From Litsea cubeba (lineage: Eukaryota; Streptophyta; Magnoliopsida; Laurales; Lauraceae), in contig CM022949.1 in assembly GCA_012931725.1 (NCBI GenBank), positions 46,170,980 to 46,234,979 on the forward strand: a stretch of 64,000 bases of DNA. Reading direction: 5' to 3'. The notes under the pieces are model-generated. The model saw only the letters and a program-made list of their open reading frames with translations. It was not told where the DNA came from and did no database searches. This document shows, one piece after another, positions 1 through 10,636 of the stretch. Numbering within the stretch: position 1 is the first letter of the stretch; every line of letters begins with the position of its first letter. The position numbers and the translations under genes were made by a program.

Positions 1-263
1 GCCTAGGAACATGAATCTTCATATTTTTCATATATCTTCTACATTAACTTAGAATATTATGCATTTTTTCTCCCAAGAGTCCCAGTTAGAGTAGAACTCC
101 GTCCGGATGGGTCCCTCTTCAACATGGGCTCTTTAATATTTGATGTGTTGAATTAGAATATGCAGAAAATGAGAATTGCAGACCTGTGTCATGGAACCCA
201 CTTTCAAGCACACATAGTCATCTTGGGCCCGGAATAAAAGAAGAAGAGTCTGAATCATCCACT
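1..263. other. Unassigned left edge
   Basis: No gene or repeat is recognised here. The stretch is AT-rich and ends where the 237-bp inverted repeat begins at 264. A 66-codon minus-strand reading frame crosses it, with no recognisable motif. Confidence 0.4.
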
Positions 264-500
264 GTAGGATCTTATGCCCCATTGAGCTACCACTTATCCC
301 AAAACCAATTGGTGATAGGAAATGGCACAACAATAGTTTTATGGTGAGGGCGAGGGCTCGACCACAATTATGACCGCTCAGGAGCGAGGGTGGACGTTGA
401 CCTCAACAATCCCTCCCTCAACGGCACACCCGCCGCGACTCCTGCTGCGAACTCGCAAAACACATGTCCCGTGACTCGAACACCCGACCTACCAGGCTCT
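264..500 (-). repeat. Left arm of 237-bp inverted repeat (X-family leader)
   Basis: This is a near-perfect reverse complement of 16,418-16,654. On the right side the matching sequence directly follows an X-family LTR and its primer-binding site, so this arm is the start of an X internal region in minus orientation. The primer-site core is missing here: the match stops at AGAGCC, and copia H sequence begins at 501. Outward, similarity ends at a TAAGATCCTAC motif, beyond which the two flanks differ. Confidence 0.85.
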
Positions 501-1182
501 AAGGACCTAGATAACTTGGCCAAACATGAGACAGTTATAGGGCTGCCCAAACGTTTAAAAGCCCCCACAATTGTGTGTGGTCCTTGTCAGATTGGAAAGC
601 AAATCAGGTCCTCACATAAAAAGGTTGATGCCTAACCACCACCAGGCCACTTGAATTACTTCACATGGATCTTATGGGGCCTACAAAGACTGAAAGCATT
701 GGCGGTAAGAAATATATATTTCTAACCGTTGATGATTTTTCGCGACTTACATGGGTTCGTTTCCTAAAAGAAAAGTCCGAAACCTTTGAAGTTTTTCTTG
801 GTTTATGGACACTGCTCATTAATGATAAAGGAAAAACCTTTGGTGGTGTAGTTCGTCTTCGTTCAGACCATGGGACTGAATTTCAAAACTCTTATTTTGA
901 ATCTTTTTGTTCAAAGAATGGTATTAAACATGAATTTTCTGCGCCTAAAAAACCACAACAGAATGGTGTTGTTGAGAGAAAAAATTGTGTTGTCCAAGAG
1001 ATGGCACGTGTGATGTTACACAGTAAAAAAATTCCTCAACGTTTCTGGGCTGAAACGGTAAACATTGCAGTTCATATTATCAATAGAGTTTACCTACGGC
1101 CTGGAACAAGGTCGACCCCATATGAGATTTGGAGTAACACAAACCAACTGTCAAGTATTTTCGAACCTTTGGGAGTAAGTGC
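501..1182 (+). pseudogene. Copia H pol fragment, part 1: GAG-pre-integrase end and integrase core
   Basis: Degenerate Ty1/copia pol sequence. First comes the end of the GAG-pre-integrase region (VCGPCQIGKQIR). Then follows an integrase catalytic core with HMDLMGP-like, SDHGTEF and QQNGVVERKN motifs at about 665-1010. Single-base losses break the frame near 633 and near 1140, so the end of the longest frame (to 1195) is a read-through artefact. The fragment stops at 1182, where element Y is inserted, and resumes at 8632. It resembles the Z pol in this window and probably belongs to the same Sirevirus-like lineage. No LTR of H itself is visible. Confidence 0.85.
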
Positions 1183-1372
1183 TGTTGGAATTTGAGATGA
1201 CTTGAGAAGTCTTTTGATGAATTGAAGAAGTTAGCATCTCAAGTATTGATTTGAGTTGGAATTCTTGTCAACACATTGTCACAAACATGATGTTTATAGG
1301 CTAGTGTTGATAGAGCTGAAAAGAAGAAACAGAATTGAAACAGTCAGGAACTCAGAATTCCTGAAGCAGAGC

Positions 1373-1561
1373 ACGCGGTCGACCGGGCTCTTCATGCGGT
1401 CGACCGAGCAAGGAGAAACCTGCAAAAAGGCACCTCTCAGTTATTTCGTGACACAGTGTGTCTTCGGTCGACCGAGCCCTCAGGATGTCGACCGAGCTCG
1501 ATAAGTGATTATTTCCAGATAGTGTATGATGTCGACCGAGCACAGTATGATGTCGACCGAG
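1373..1561. promoter_or_regulatory. Palindrome cluster in U3 of Y: six GTCGAC-centred sites
   Basis: Six copies of a GTCGACC-centred site, the fullest being TCGGTCGACCGA at 1464-1475, occur within 190 bp. They lie just upstream of the LTR TATA box. A binding or hairpin role is inferred, not shown. The 3' LTR has the same cluster at 7660-7851. Confidence 0.7.
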
Positions 1562-1689
1562 CACGGGAACCAGAGTTACGCAGAATTAGAAGTTTTGCAC
1601 GAAAATTCAGCACAGTTATCTAATTTGTTTGGGACTCTTTCTAAACGAATTGTAGCCCGTTTTAAACACAATTAGGGGTTACTAAAACC

Positions 1690-1697
1690 TATATAAA
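1690..1697 (+). promoter_or_regulatory. TATA box of Y LTR promoter
   Basis: TATATAAA lies about 130 bp below the palindrome cluster, at the expected U3/R position of an LTR promoter. Confidence 0.7.
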
Positions 1698-2040
1698 GGC
1701 ATGTATGGGTCGTTCTAAAGACACACCTGAGAGAGAAGAAGAGAAGAGAAAAGAGAGAGAGTTCTTGAGAGAAAGCTGGTGCTGTTGCTGTGTGCTGTTG
1801 TGCTGCATCTTTCTACAGCAATTATGGACGGGATTGTGCTCTAGAAGATGGTGTTTTCGTCCATGAGTTAAGTGTCTCTCTATTTATGCTTTAGATTTCA
1901 ATTTGTAAGGGATTGAGAGAGAGAGAATTGTAGAGGGGAAGGGCTGTAGACAGAATTAATCTTCTACTCTGTTCTTACATCAAGTTGGTGCTTGGTGTTT
2001 GGGGTTTGGTGATCCCATCTGTGGGTGCAGATAAATTGTA

Positions 2041-2135
2041 AAGGGAGTCGGTGCTTCCTAGATAGTTGGTGCTATCTGAAACTCAAGGGAGTAGGTGCTT
2101 CCTAGATAGTTGGTGCTATCTGAAAATAAGGGTTG
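2041..2135 (+). repeat. 49-bp tandem duplication in Y LTR
   Basis: Two adjacent copies of a unit containing GGTGCTTCCTAGATAGTTGG differ by about one base. The word TTGGTGCT recurs several more times in the same part of the LTR. The duplication is also present in the 3' LTR near 8328-8420. Confidence 0.85.
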
Positions 2136-2345
2136 GTGCTCTTTGTCGTTGTAGCGACTAAATAAGATTCAGATCTGTCCCGGATTGGTGTTCGGACAGT
2201 CTTTGAACCGTGGACGTAGCCTTTCGGTGAACCACGTTAAATCTGGTGTCATTGTGTGATTTGACTTGTTTTGTTGTTGAATTGGACCTGTTTTTAGAAA
2301 TCACTGATTCACCCCCCCCTCTCAGTGATCGCGGTATCCAACAAT

Positions 2346-2357
2346 TGGTATCAGAGC
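2346..2357 (+). other. Primer-binding site of Y (initiator Met tRNA)
   Basis: TGGTATCAGAGC starts two bases after the LTR end. It is complementary to the 3' end of plant initiator methionine tRNA, the usual copia primer. Confidence 0.95.
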
Positions 2358-2397
2358 GAGGTTCCCTTGATCAGTTTAATACGCTAAGGGTGATCTC

Positions 2398-3294
2398 TTG
2401 TCAAATCACATGGCAGTCAATACAGGGAATATGAAAGCACCTCTGTTTGATGGTTCTAATTACTCCTTTTGGAAGATTAGGATGCAAGCCTTCATCAAAT
2501 CTCTTGGCTATGATGTTTGGGAGGCTGTCAGAGCCGATTACAATGCTGCCACCGTACCCAATGATACTGCATCGAAGAAGTTGGCAGACAATGACTCCAA
2601 GGCGCAGAATGCACTCTTTAGTGGCCTTGTGGACAGCAAGCTTGTCAAAGTAATTGCATGCAAAACAGCCTAGGAAATTTGGGACAAGTTGCAAAGCATA
2701 CATGAAGGTGATGAGAAGATTAAAGAAGCCAAATTGCAAACCCATCGCTCTCAATTTGAATCTCTTCGCATGGAGGAAAGCGAGAATGTTGACTCGTATA
2801 TGCAACGAGTGAATGAAGTCACGAATGACATTCGTGGACTAGGGGAGGAGATTAAAGAGCCGGTCATCGTCAAAAAGGTTCTAAGATCTCTTCTTCCCCG
2901 GTTTGATTCAAAAGTCTCAGCCATTGAAGAAGCCAAAGATATGAATGCATTTTCCATGGATGAATTACATGGTTCTCTAACTGCCTATGAGATGCGCATA
3001 GGAAAGACGTCTTCATCTGATAAAGAAGCCGCCTTCAAAGTTCAGAAAAAGGCAAAAGAGACTGCTGGTCATGATGTTGATTCTGATGATGATGAGCTTG
3101 AGGCTCAATTTGTTAGAAAGTTGAAGAAAGGAAGCATTGGCAAGTACAAAGGGAAGCTACCCTTTAAATGCTTCAATTGTGGAGGTATTGGTCACTTTGC
3201 TGCAAAGTGTCCGCTAAAAGAAGACAATGAAAGTGACTCTTATGCTGAAAAGAGTAAAGGAAATAGAAATTTCAGAAAAAAGGGGCAAAGCTAA
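2398..3294 (+). pseudogene. gag: Y gag (capsid/nucleocapsid), interrupted by one stop
   Basis: This frame encodes the gag protein that forms the virus-like particle. It has the copia N-terminal pattern (LFDGSNYSFWKIRMQAF), a central UBN2-like region (LRSLLPRFDSKVSAIEE), an acidic linker and a CCHC zinc knuckle (CFNCGGIGHFAAKC, about 3168-3210). A TAG at 2671-2673 interrupts it where relatives usually have a glutamine or a similar residue, probably a C-to-T change. The first ATG is at 2398, with another in frame at 2410. The frame closes at 3294, after a run of A and G where the following pol frame takes over. That shift is a one-base length difference in the run. Confidence 0.85.
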
Positions 3295-6256
3295 AAACTT
3301 TCTATGTCAACAAGATGACAGCACGTCTGAAACTTCAGACGATGATGAATCAACCGAAGCTCTCTTCATGGTCACTGTTGAAGAAGAAGAAGAAGAGCTA
3401 GATCCGGAAGAGGATGAGGAGGCTGAAGTCAATCTTGAAGAGGAACTCATAGCCGCACTTGAGGAGCTTAGCATGGAACGCAAATCAAGTAAGAAAAATC
3501 TGAAACTTCTCCATGAATCTGAAAGTTCTATTATTTCTTTGAAAACTCAAGTAGAAGAATATAAAAGAATGGTAGAAGTCCTTGAAAACCAAATAAGTAT
3601 AAAAAAGGAAGAGGCTATGAAACTTGAAACTGAGATCGCTAGAGCAAAGGCTGAAAATTTGGAAAATAGCAAAAAACTCAAAGCGCTCCAAGCGATTGAA
3701 GGGACTATGAAACTCAATGAACTACTGAAAGTTCAAAGACCAGCCCACTTCAGATTTGGTCTAGGATTTGAGAAAGGTGAATCCTCTAAGATTGCACCTC
3801 CTAAAAGGAAAGAGTTTGTGAAGCAAGTCACTGCACCCTCTAACTCCATGAAGCCCACTCAACTTAGAAAGGAGTCCATTCCTGTTAGAAAGGTAATGAA
3901 GACTAACCAGCCACAAAGAAGATACAAATTCTATGGTTATTGCTTTCATTGTAATATGTTTGGACATAAAAGAGCTGATTGCAAATTCTATGTAAGAAAC
4001 AGTCCATTTGTGACTAGGAATCCTTTTTCAATCCTAAGTAGCCACAAAATTGAGTGCTATACGTGTCATAATTATGGACACTTGGCTAGGGATTGTAGGT
4101 TGCATATTGCTAACAAGTTTCAGGTTGAAAAGAAACCCAAGTTAGTTAAGGCTTGGAGAGCAAAGCAAAGTGTAGAAAGTCTCAAAGAATCTCTCATTGT
4201 GCAAACGGCATTCAATGCACAAAAGAAGACAGCACCATGGGTCCTTGATAGTGGTTGTTCAAGCCATATGACTGGTGATAAAGAGAAATTCATCAAATTA
4301 CAGCACTATGAAGGCGGTTCAGTGAAGTTTGGCAACAATGATGGTGCCAAAATCTGCGGAAAAGGTGTTATTCAGCTTATGGCAAACAAGATCAGATCTG
4401 AAGAAGTCTTATATGTGTCTGGATTGAGACACAACCTGCTTAGTGTGAGCCAGATCTGTGACAAGGGTCATGAAGTTATCTTCACAAAGAATGGGTTTGC
4501 CATCAAGAAGAGTAGCAACGGGAAAACAGTGGCAACTGGATCAAGAACTGCTGGAAATCTCTATACATTGTCAGATGGAGCTGAAAAGACCTGCTTGATG
4601 AGTCGGACAGAGGAAAGTTGGTTGTGGCACAAACGCCTTGGGCATCTAAGCTTTGATAATATGTCAAAGATTTGCAACTCAAAGGCTGTGAGAGGCATGT
4701 CTAAAGTGGAAAAGCCTTCCAATCCCATTTGCGACTCTTGCCAAAAGGGAATGCAAAGGAGGGTTATGTTCAAGTCAAAGGAGCATCATTCCAAGAAACC
4801 TCTTGAGCTAGTGCACACTGATCTCTGTGGACCGATGCGAACTCAAAGCACCAATGGAGATAAGTATTTCATGTTATGCATTGATGATTATACTCGTATG
4901 ACATGGGTATTATTTCTTAAGCATAAGCATCAAGCACTTGATCGTTTTAAAGTGTTTAAAGCACAGGTTGAAAATCAATTGGAAAAACGTATCAAGATCT
5001 TAAGGTCTGATCGTGGAGGCGAGTTCACATCTGAAGAGTTCACTAAATATTGTGAACATCATGGCATTCAAAGACAGTACTCAGCCGCTAGAACTCCACA
5101 GCAAAATGGAGTTGTGGAACGGAAGAATCGCACCGTACAAGAGATGGCTCGTACGATGCTAAGTGAAAGCAAGATGGCTGACAAGTATTGGAAAGAGGCA
5201 ATTCATACGGCTGTATACATTCAAAATCGATGCTTGATCAGGCCACATGAAGTCAAAACTCCCTATGAGCTATGGTTTGGAAAAAAAGCAACAATCAAGC
5301 ACTTCAAAATCTTCGGCAGCAAGTGTTACATCAAGCGGCTCGAACAAAATCCGGGCAAATTTGAAGAAAGAGCTGACGAAGGTATATTTCTGGGTTACTC
5401 CTCTACTAGCAAGGCATATAGGTGTCTTAACAAAAGAACCAGAAAAATCATAGAAAGTGCTGATGTTAGAATTGATGAAAACTATGAAGCAAAGAGTGGA
5501 ACTCATAATGACAGTCCAGTTTATGAGGACTCGAGTGAGATTGATGATGAGATGGCTGCATCTAATGATTCTGAGAAATCAAAAGATGACTCAGAAGATA
5601 CTTCATCTAAGAAGCACAGCACTTGGGTAGAGCAACACCCTAAGGATCAAATCATTGGAGATCCTAAGGCAGGCGTTCAAACTAGACAAAGTGTAGTTAG
5701 CAATTACTCACTTGTGTCCACCATTGAACCCAAGACTGTGGCTGAAGCCAGTCTCGATGATAGTTGGTTGAAAGCTATGCATGAGGAGTTGGAGCAAATT
5801 GAGAAGAACTCCACATGGGAACTTGTTCCTAGACCTACTGATAAGAATGTTATTGGTACTAAATGGGTCTTTAGGAATAAGCTGAATGAAGATGGTCAAG
5901 TCATTAGAAACAAAGCAAGGTTGGTTTGTAAAGGCTATGCTCAAGTTGAAGGCATAGATTTTGAAGAGACCTTTGCACCGGTGGCTCGTCTGGAAGCTAT
6001 TCGAATGTTTCTTGCATTGGCAGCATACAAAACCTTCAAGGTATTTCAGATGGACGTAAAGTCAGCTTTCTTGAATGGTTTACTTGAAGAAGAAGTCTAC
6101 ATTGAGCAACCTGATGGTTTTCTCATCAGCAAAAAATTCAGATTTAGTGTGCAAATTGAAAAAGGCTCTTTATGGACTGAAACAAGCGCCAAGGGCGTGG
6201 TATGCAAGGCTGGACCTATATCTCCGCAAGATCGGTTTTGGAAAAGGACTTGTTGA
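3227..6256 (+). pseudogene. pol: Y polyprotein: late gag, protease, integrase and first half of RT
   Basis: A long frame of 1009 codons. In order it holds an acidic stretch, a coiled coil (about 3440-3720), two CCHC knuckles (near 3941-3982 and 4055-4096), an aspartic protease (LDSGCSSHMTGD, near 4245) and GAG-pre-integrase (WHKRLGHLSFDN, CDSCQKG). Next come the integrase core (HTDLCGPM, SDRGGEF, QQNGVVERKNR; about 4800-5160) and the RT start (KWVFRNKL, FQMDVKSAFLNG). The extra knuckles and coiled coil fit Sireviruses. The first ATG at 3227 overlaps gag and is not a true start; the segment continues gag after a frameshift. The frame is lost again near 6130 in a run of A, where RT continues in another frame. 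Confidence 0.9.
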
Positions 6257-6875
6257 TAGCAATCTATATGTCAAAACTGAGTTAAGCAAACAGCTGGTTG
6301 TCATTGTTTATGTTGATGACATAATCTTTGGTGGCAATGATGAGGAGATGTGCAGGAATTTTGCAGAAGAGATGAAGAAAGAATTTGAGATGTCAATGCT
6401 TGGAGAACTAAAGTTCTTTCTTGGTTTACAAGTTCAGCAGCTGAAACATGGCATCTTCATATCACAATTGAAGTACATTAAGGAAATGCTGAAACGGTTC
6501 AATATGGAAGACAGCAAGCCAGTGAGCACACCAATGACAACGAACACGAAGCTTAGCAAAGATGATAAGGCCTCGTCCGTTGATCATACCACCTATCGCT
6601 CTATGATAGGAAGCTTGCTCTACTTGACTGCAACAAGACCAGATCTTCTACAAGCAGTATGTATGGTTGCACGTTTTCAAGCAGCACCAACTGAAACGCA
6701 CCTTACAGCAGTGAAAAGAATCTTTCGATATCTGAAAGGTACTATGGAGCTTGGTATCTGGTATCCCAAAGGCAAATCCTTCACTCTAGTTGCATATTCT
6801 GATGCCGATTGGGCTGGATGCGTAGATGATCACAAGAGTACTAGCGGCGGCGCATTTTATCTGGAGAAAGATTAG
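6125..6875 (+). pseudogene. pol: Y reverse transcriptase second half and RNase H start
   Basis: This segment continues RT in a second frame (ALYGLKQAPRAWY), with an intact catalytic YVDD at 6309-6320, then KFFLGLQV and the connection region. RNase H begins with SDADWAGCVDDHKSTSGG near 6800-6850. A one-base loss near 6862 shifts the frame and closes it at 6875. Active-site residues of RT and the first RNase H aspartates are present. The element therefore looks recently active apart from the breaks. Confidence 0.9.
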
Positions 6876-7261
6876 TTGCTTGGCATAGTAAGAAGCAAGA
6901 CTCAGTATCCCTTTCGACAGCGGAAGCGGAATATATTGCAGCGGCAACTTGTTGTACGCAAGTGTTATGGATGCGGCAAATGCTCTCTGATCTAGGAGTT
7001 CCTACAACGGATCCTACGCCGATCCTATGTGACAACACGAGTGCAATTCATATATCTAAGAATCCTGTTCAGCACTCTCGAACAAAGCATGTAGCAATTC
7101 GTTATCATTTTCTTAAAGATAAAGTTGCTGATGGAGAGGTCAAGTTGGAATATGTTCCAACAACTGAGCAAGTGGCTGATATTTTCACGAAACCTCTGCC
7201 AAAGGAAGTCTTTGAGTATCTCCGGAAACAGTTAGGAGTTACTCACTCTCCTAAACCGTAG
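6869..7261 (+). pseudogene. pol: Y RNase H C-terminal part
   Basis: RNase H resumes in the third frame: LSTAEAEYIAAATCC, DNTSAIHISKNPVQHSRTKH and QVADIFTKPL are all typical copia RNase H motifs. It ends in a normal stop at 7261, just before the polypurine region. No separate env-like ORF follows in Y. Confidence 0.9.
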
Positions 7262-7272
7262 GAGTTGTGCTT

Positions 7273-7469
7273 GAAAGGGGGAGCAATGCATTCATTGAAT
7301 ATCCTATTCGCTCCTCGGTTTGGTCCCTTTGGATTTGTTGTCAAAGGGGGAGAGATGTTATGCTATGATAGCAAGGAGAGATGTTATGCTATGAAAGCTA
7401 GGGGGAGATTGTTGAGTTGAAAAGTGTTGAAGTTCCAATAGTGTTGCCAACAATTCCAAAGGGGGAGAT
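7273..7469 (+). other. Four polypurine tracts before the Y 3' LTR
   Basis: AAAGGGGGAG-type tracts lie at about 7273-7284, 7343-7355, 7400-7409 and 7458-7469. The last directly abuts the LTR and is the plus-strand primer. Repeated polypurine tracts here are a known Sirevirus mark. The second and third flank a short duplicated GAGATGTTATGCTATGA motif. Confidence 0.85.
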
Positions 7470-8626
7470 TGTTGGAATTTGAGATGACTTGAGAAGTCTT
7501 TTGATGAATTGAAGAAGTTAGCATCTCAAGTATTGATTTGAGTTGGAATTCTTGTCAACACATTGTCACAAACATGATGTTGATAGGCTAGTGTTGATAG
7601 AGCTGAAAAGAAGAAACAGAATTGAAACAGTCAGGAACTCAGAATTCCTGAAGCAGAGCACGCGGTCGACCGGGCTCTTCATGCGGTCGACCGAGCAAGA
7701 AGAAACCTGCAAAAAGGCACCTCTCAGTTATTTTCGTGACACAGTGTGTCTTCGGTCGACCGAGCCCTCAGGATGTCGACCGAGCTCGATAAGTGATTAT
7801 TTCCAGATAGTGTATGATGTCGACCGAGCACAGTATGATGTCGACCGAGCACGGGAACCAGAGTTACGCAGAATTAGAAGTTTTGCACGAAAATTCAGCA
7901 CAGTTATCTAATTTGTTTGGGACTCTTTCTAAACGAATTGTAGCCCGTTTTAAACACAATTAGGGGTTACTAAAACCTATATAAAGGCATGTATGGGTCG
8001 TTCTAAAGACACACCTGAGAGAGAAGAAGAGAGAGAAAGAGAGAGAGTTCTTGAGAGAAAGCTGGTGCTGTTGCTGTGTGCTGTTGTGCTGCATCTTTCT
8101 ACAGCAATTATGGACGGGATTGTGCTCTAGAAGATGGTGTTTCGTCCATGAGTTAAGTGTCTCTCTATTTATGCTTTAGATTTCAATTTGTAAGGGATTG
8201 AGAGAGAGAGAATTGTAGAGGGGAAGGGCTGTAGACAGAATTAATCTTCTACTCTGTTCTTACATCAAGTTGGTGCTTGGTGTTTGGGGTTTGGTGATCC
8301 CATCTGTGGGTGCAGATAAATTGTAAAGGGAGTCGGTGCTTCCTAGATAGTTGGTGCTATCTGAAACTCAAGGGAGTAGGTGCTTCCTAGATAGTTGGTG
8401 CTATCTGAAAATAAGGGTTGGTGCTCTTTGTCGTTGTAGCGACTAAATAAGATTCAGATCTGTCCCGGATTGGTGTTCGGACAGTCTTTGAACCGTGGAC
8501 GTAGCCTTTCGGTGAACCACGTTAAATCTGGTGTCATTGTGTGATTTGACTTGTTTGTTGTTGAATTGGACCTGTTTTTAGAAATCACTGATTCACCCCC
8601 CCTCTCAGTGATCGCGGTATCCAACA
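7470..8626 (+). repeat. 3' LTR of Y (1157 bp)
   Basis: Matches the 5' LTR almost base for base. I count two substitutions (near 1292 and 1412 in the 5' copy), a 4-bp difference in a GA-rich stretch and four one-base differences in runs. The palindrome cluster is at 7660-7851. The LTR ends CCAACA, followed by the AGTGC target duplication. Confidence 0.95.
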
Positions 8627-8750
8627 AGTGCTACATCCTAAAGGATAGGGAACACTTAAGCAAATTTGACTTAAAGAGTGACGAAGGAATTTTTCTTGGT
8701 TACTCAATGTCGAGTAAGGCCTATCGGGTTTATAATCTCAGGAACACTAC
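8627..8750 (+). pseudogene. Copia H pol fragment, part 2: integrase C-terminal region
   Basis: After the target duplication of Y, the broken gene resumes with the codons for KCYILKDREHLSKFD and GIFLGYSMSSKAYRV, the conserved end of copia integrase. The segment is cut at 8750 by the solo LTR and continues at 12,054. Removing both insertions restores collinear pol order, which confirms the nesting. Confidence 0.9.
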
Positions 8751-9515
8751 TGTCACGCCCTCGGACCGAGGTCCCGCTAAACGAGGCCTTAATCCGGGGA
8801 CGCGGCGCGACGGGCCGAAAAATTCCGCCCGCACACGCTAGTTTCCCACAGGTTTCCGCGGTAAGGATTCACGGAATCCGATCTAATAGTGATGTATAAG
8901 AATCACTTTCATACAAATGAATTACGCGGAAGCAATGTAGCAAACATAAAAGTCTCTCAAACGGGGATAAAAATGAGAACGCAAGAGACTAGCATCAAAA
9001 GAGAAACATTTACTGTAGGCCCCAAAGTTAGTTTAACGTTGATACAAAAGTAAGTTGATCATTAATTACAAATTTTTCCCAAAAAGAAATAAGCCAACAA
9101 TGGCCATGACAAAAACCCAAAATGTATATCATGAAATCCCCAAAATGTGATCGCAGCTCCAAGGCAACCCGACGTCTAATTGACATCATCGGGCCGCCAC
9201 TCGCCCTCCACGGGAACTATAGGTTCCGCCTCGAAGTGCGCCTCAACCGCGAGGGGCTCGACATCTGGCACCAAACAAAAGAGAGTCAGACACGACGGTC
9301 TGGCAAGCAATTATAACAATAATAAGATGAAAGCAAAAACAAAACATAATAAGTAAGAGCTGCGATGAAATCACGATTAATAACAATATCGAAGTAAAGA
9401 TAGAAGATACATCTCGATGGTTACAAATCCAATGTCATGATGAGTAACATAAATAAATGCCATGAGATGAACATCAATGCATAAAAACATTGGCAACCCA
9501 CATAAAGCTATATTC

Positions 9516-9700
9516 TCCTGTTACCGAAGTAACCGGAGCAGACAAACCGAAGCCACTAAACGTGGAACCGGAATGACATAGTCGTTATCAGACAGAACCG
9601 TAGCCACTACTCGTGGGACCGGATAATTACCGTTGCCATGGTCGGTACAGACAGAATCCAAACTGCAGCTGGCAAACAAAATAAAGACCCCTAGCCGGAT
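9516..9700. repeat. ACCGG-rich degenerate repeats in solo LTR 1
   Basis: Two or three imperfect copies of a unit like GAACCGTAGCCACTACTCGT and GGACCGGA follow one another. They belong to the solo LTR and have no coding value. Confidence 0.5.
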
Positions 9701-10525
9701 GATCAGTCCGACAAGGTGACCTAAGCCTAGTGGTGCCATTTTAGTGAAAATCCGAAACCTCGAAGAAATGCAATTCTATTTATAAGATACATTTCCAAAG
9801 TCGATAGAGAACTACTCCAAACAAATGCATATGGGCAAAGCCAAACAAAACAAGTGAGTAGTTTCATCATTTCTAAATATGGGGGTAACCCACTTCAAAA
9901 CAATAAAAGAATTGGAGAAAGAACTAAAACAAAAGTCTTTTTTTTTACACAAAAGAGTGTATGATGGTTCGGTCGACTAAGCGGGTAGTCTCGATATACA
10001 TTTGACCCCTTTGTTGTCATTAAAAGAGAGTGATTTGGTGCCACCGAAGATCATTGACAATCATAAGGGATTAAGTGTACATCTAGACTTGAGGGTTTTC
10101 CTAAGTGGTATTGGTCATAGTCCAAGACACTTCTCACCATGAATTCTAGGCTTGCAAAAAGGTTGAATGGGCTTCACTTATAGGAGAGAGTTTGGGGCTG
10201 AATTGAGCTTGGGCATAGGTCCGAAGTGGACTTGAAATTATATAGAATAAGTCCTTAAAAGTGTAGGTTTAAATCCCTTCTTAACCAGGCCCACAACTGT
10301 CCTTTCCCAAGCTCAAACAGTCCACTAATCGGGCCCAATTCAGTCCTTAAAGTAGCCCAGGATTCAGGCCATAAAACAGTCCAATGTCAGGTCTTGAAAT
10401 AGCCCATCAATAGGTCTCAAAATGGTCCAAGAACTGACCTTAAAACAGGCCCAAAGGAGCCCTGAAAACAGGCCCAAAACTGCCCTGAAACAGGCCCCAA
10501 ACCCGAGCCCAGACTGAGCTGGGCT

Positions 10526-10636
10526 CGCTCGAGCGGACCCAGGTCCGCTCGAGCGGACCCAGACAGTAGCTGGGTCGCTCGAGCGGACCCAGACAGTGCC
10601 TGGTCCGCTCGAGCGACCCAGTGGGTCGCTCGAGCG
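10526..10636. promoter_or_regulatory. Palindrome cluster in solo LTR 1: five CGCTCGAGCG sites
   Basis: Five perfect CGCTCGAGCG palindromes at 10,526, 10,546, 10,576, 10,606 and 10,627 are spaced 20-30 bp apart. The best extends to GGTCCGCTCGAGCGGACC. The stretch is far more GC-rich than its surroundings. It parallels the clusters of other palindromes in the Y, X, Z and W LTRs. Confidence 0.75.

Larger units (their letters stand above)
1183..2343 (+). repeat. 5' LTR of Y (1161 bp)
   Basis: Begins TGTTGG and ends CCAACA. A cluster of six GGTCGACC-type palindromes lies at 1373-1561, followed by a TATA box at 1690-1697. A 49-bp direct duplication sits further down at about 2041-2135. The copy at 7470-8626 is almost identical. 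Confidence 0.95.
1183..8626 (+). mobile_element. Element Y: near-complete Sirevirus-type Ty1/copia retrotransposon
   Basis: The element has matching LTRs (1183-2343 and 7470-8626), each starting TG and ending CA. It is flanked by a perfect 5-bp target duplication, AGTGC (1178-1182 and 8627-8631). Internal order is primer site, gag, protease, integrase, reverse transcriptase, RNase H, polypurine tract, which is copia order. Several zinc knuckles, a coiled coil after gag and four polypurine tracts point to the Sirevirus lineage. By eye the LTRs differ by two substitutions plus small length changes in simple runs, so the insertion is very young. It splits the integrase of copia H. Coding is broken by one stop and three one-base frameshifts. 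Confidence 0.95.

Noticed and set aside
10526..10636. Regularly spaced palindromes considered as a CRISPR array
   Set aside because: Repeats are 10-18 bp, spacers are themselves repetitive, and the context is a plant LTR.
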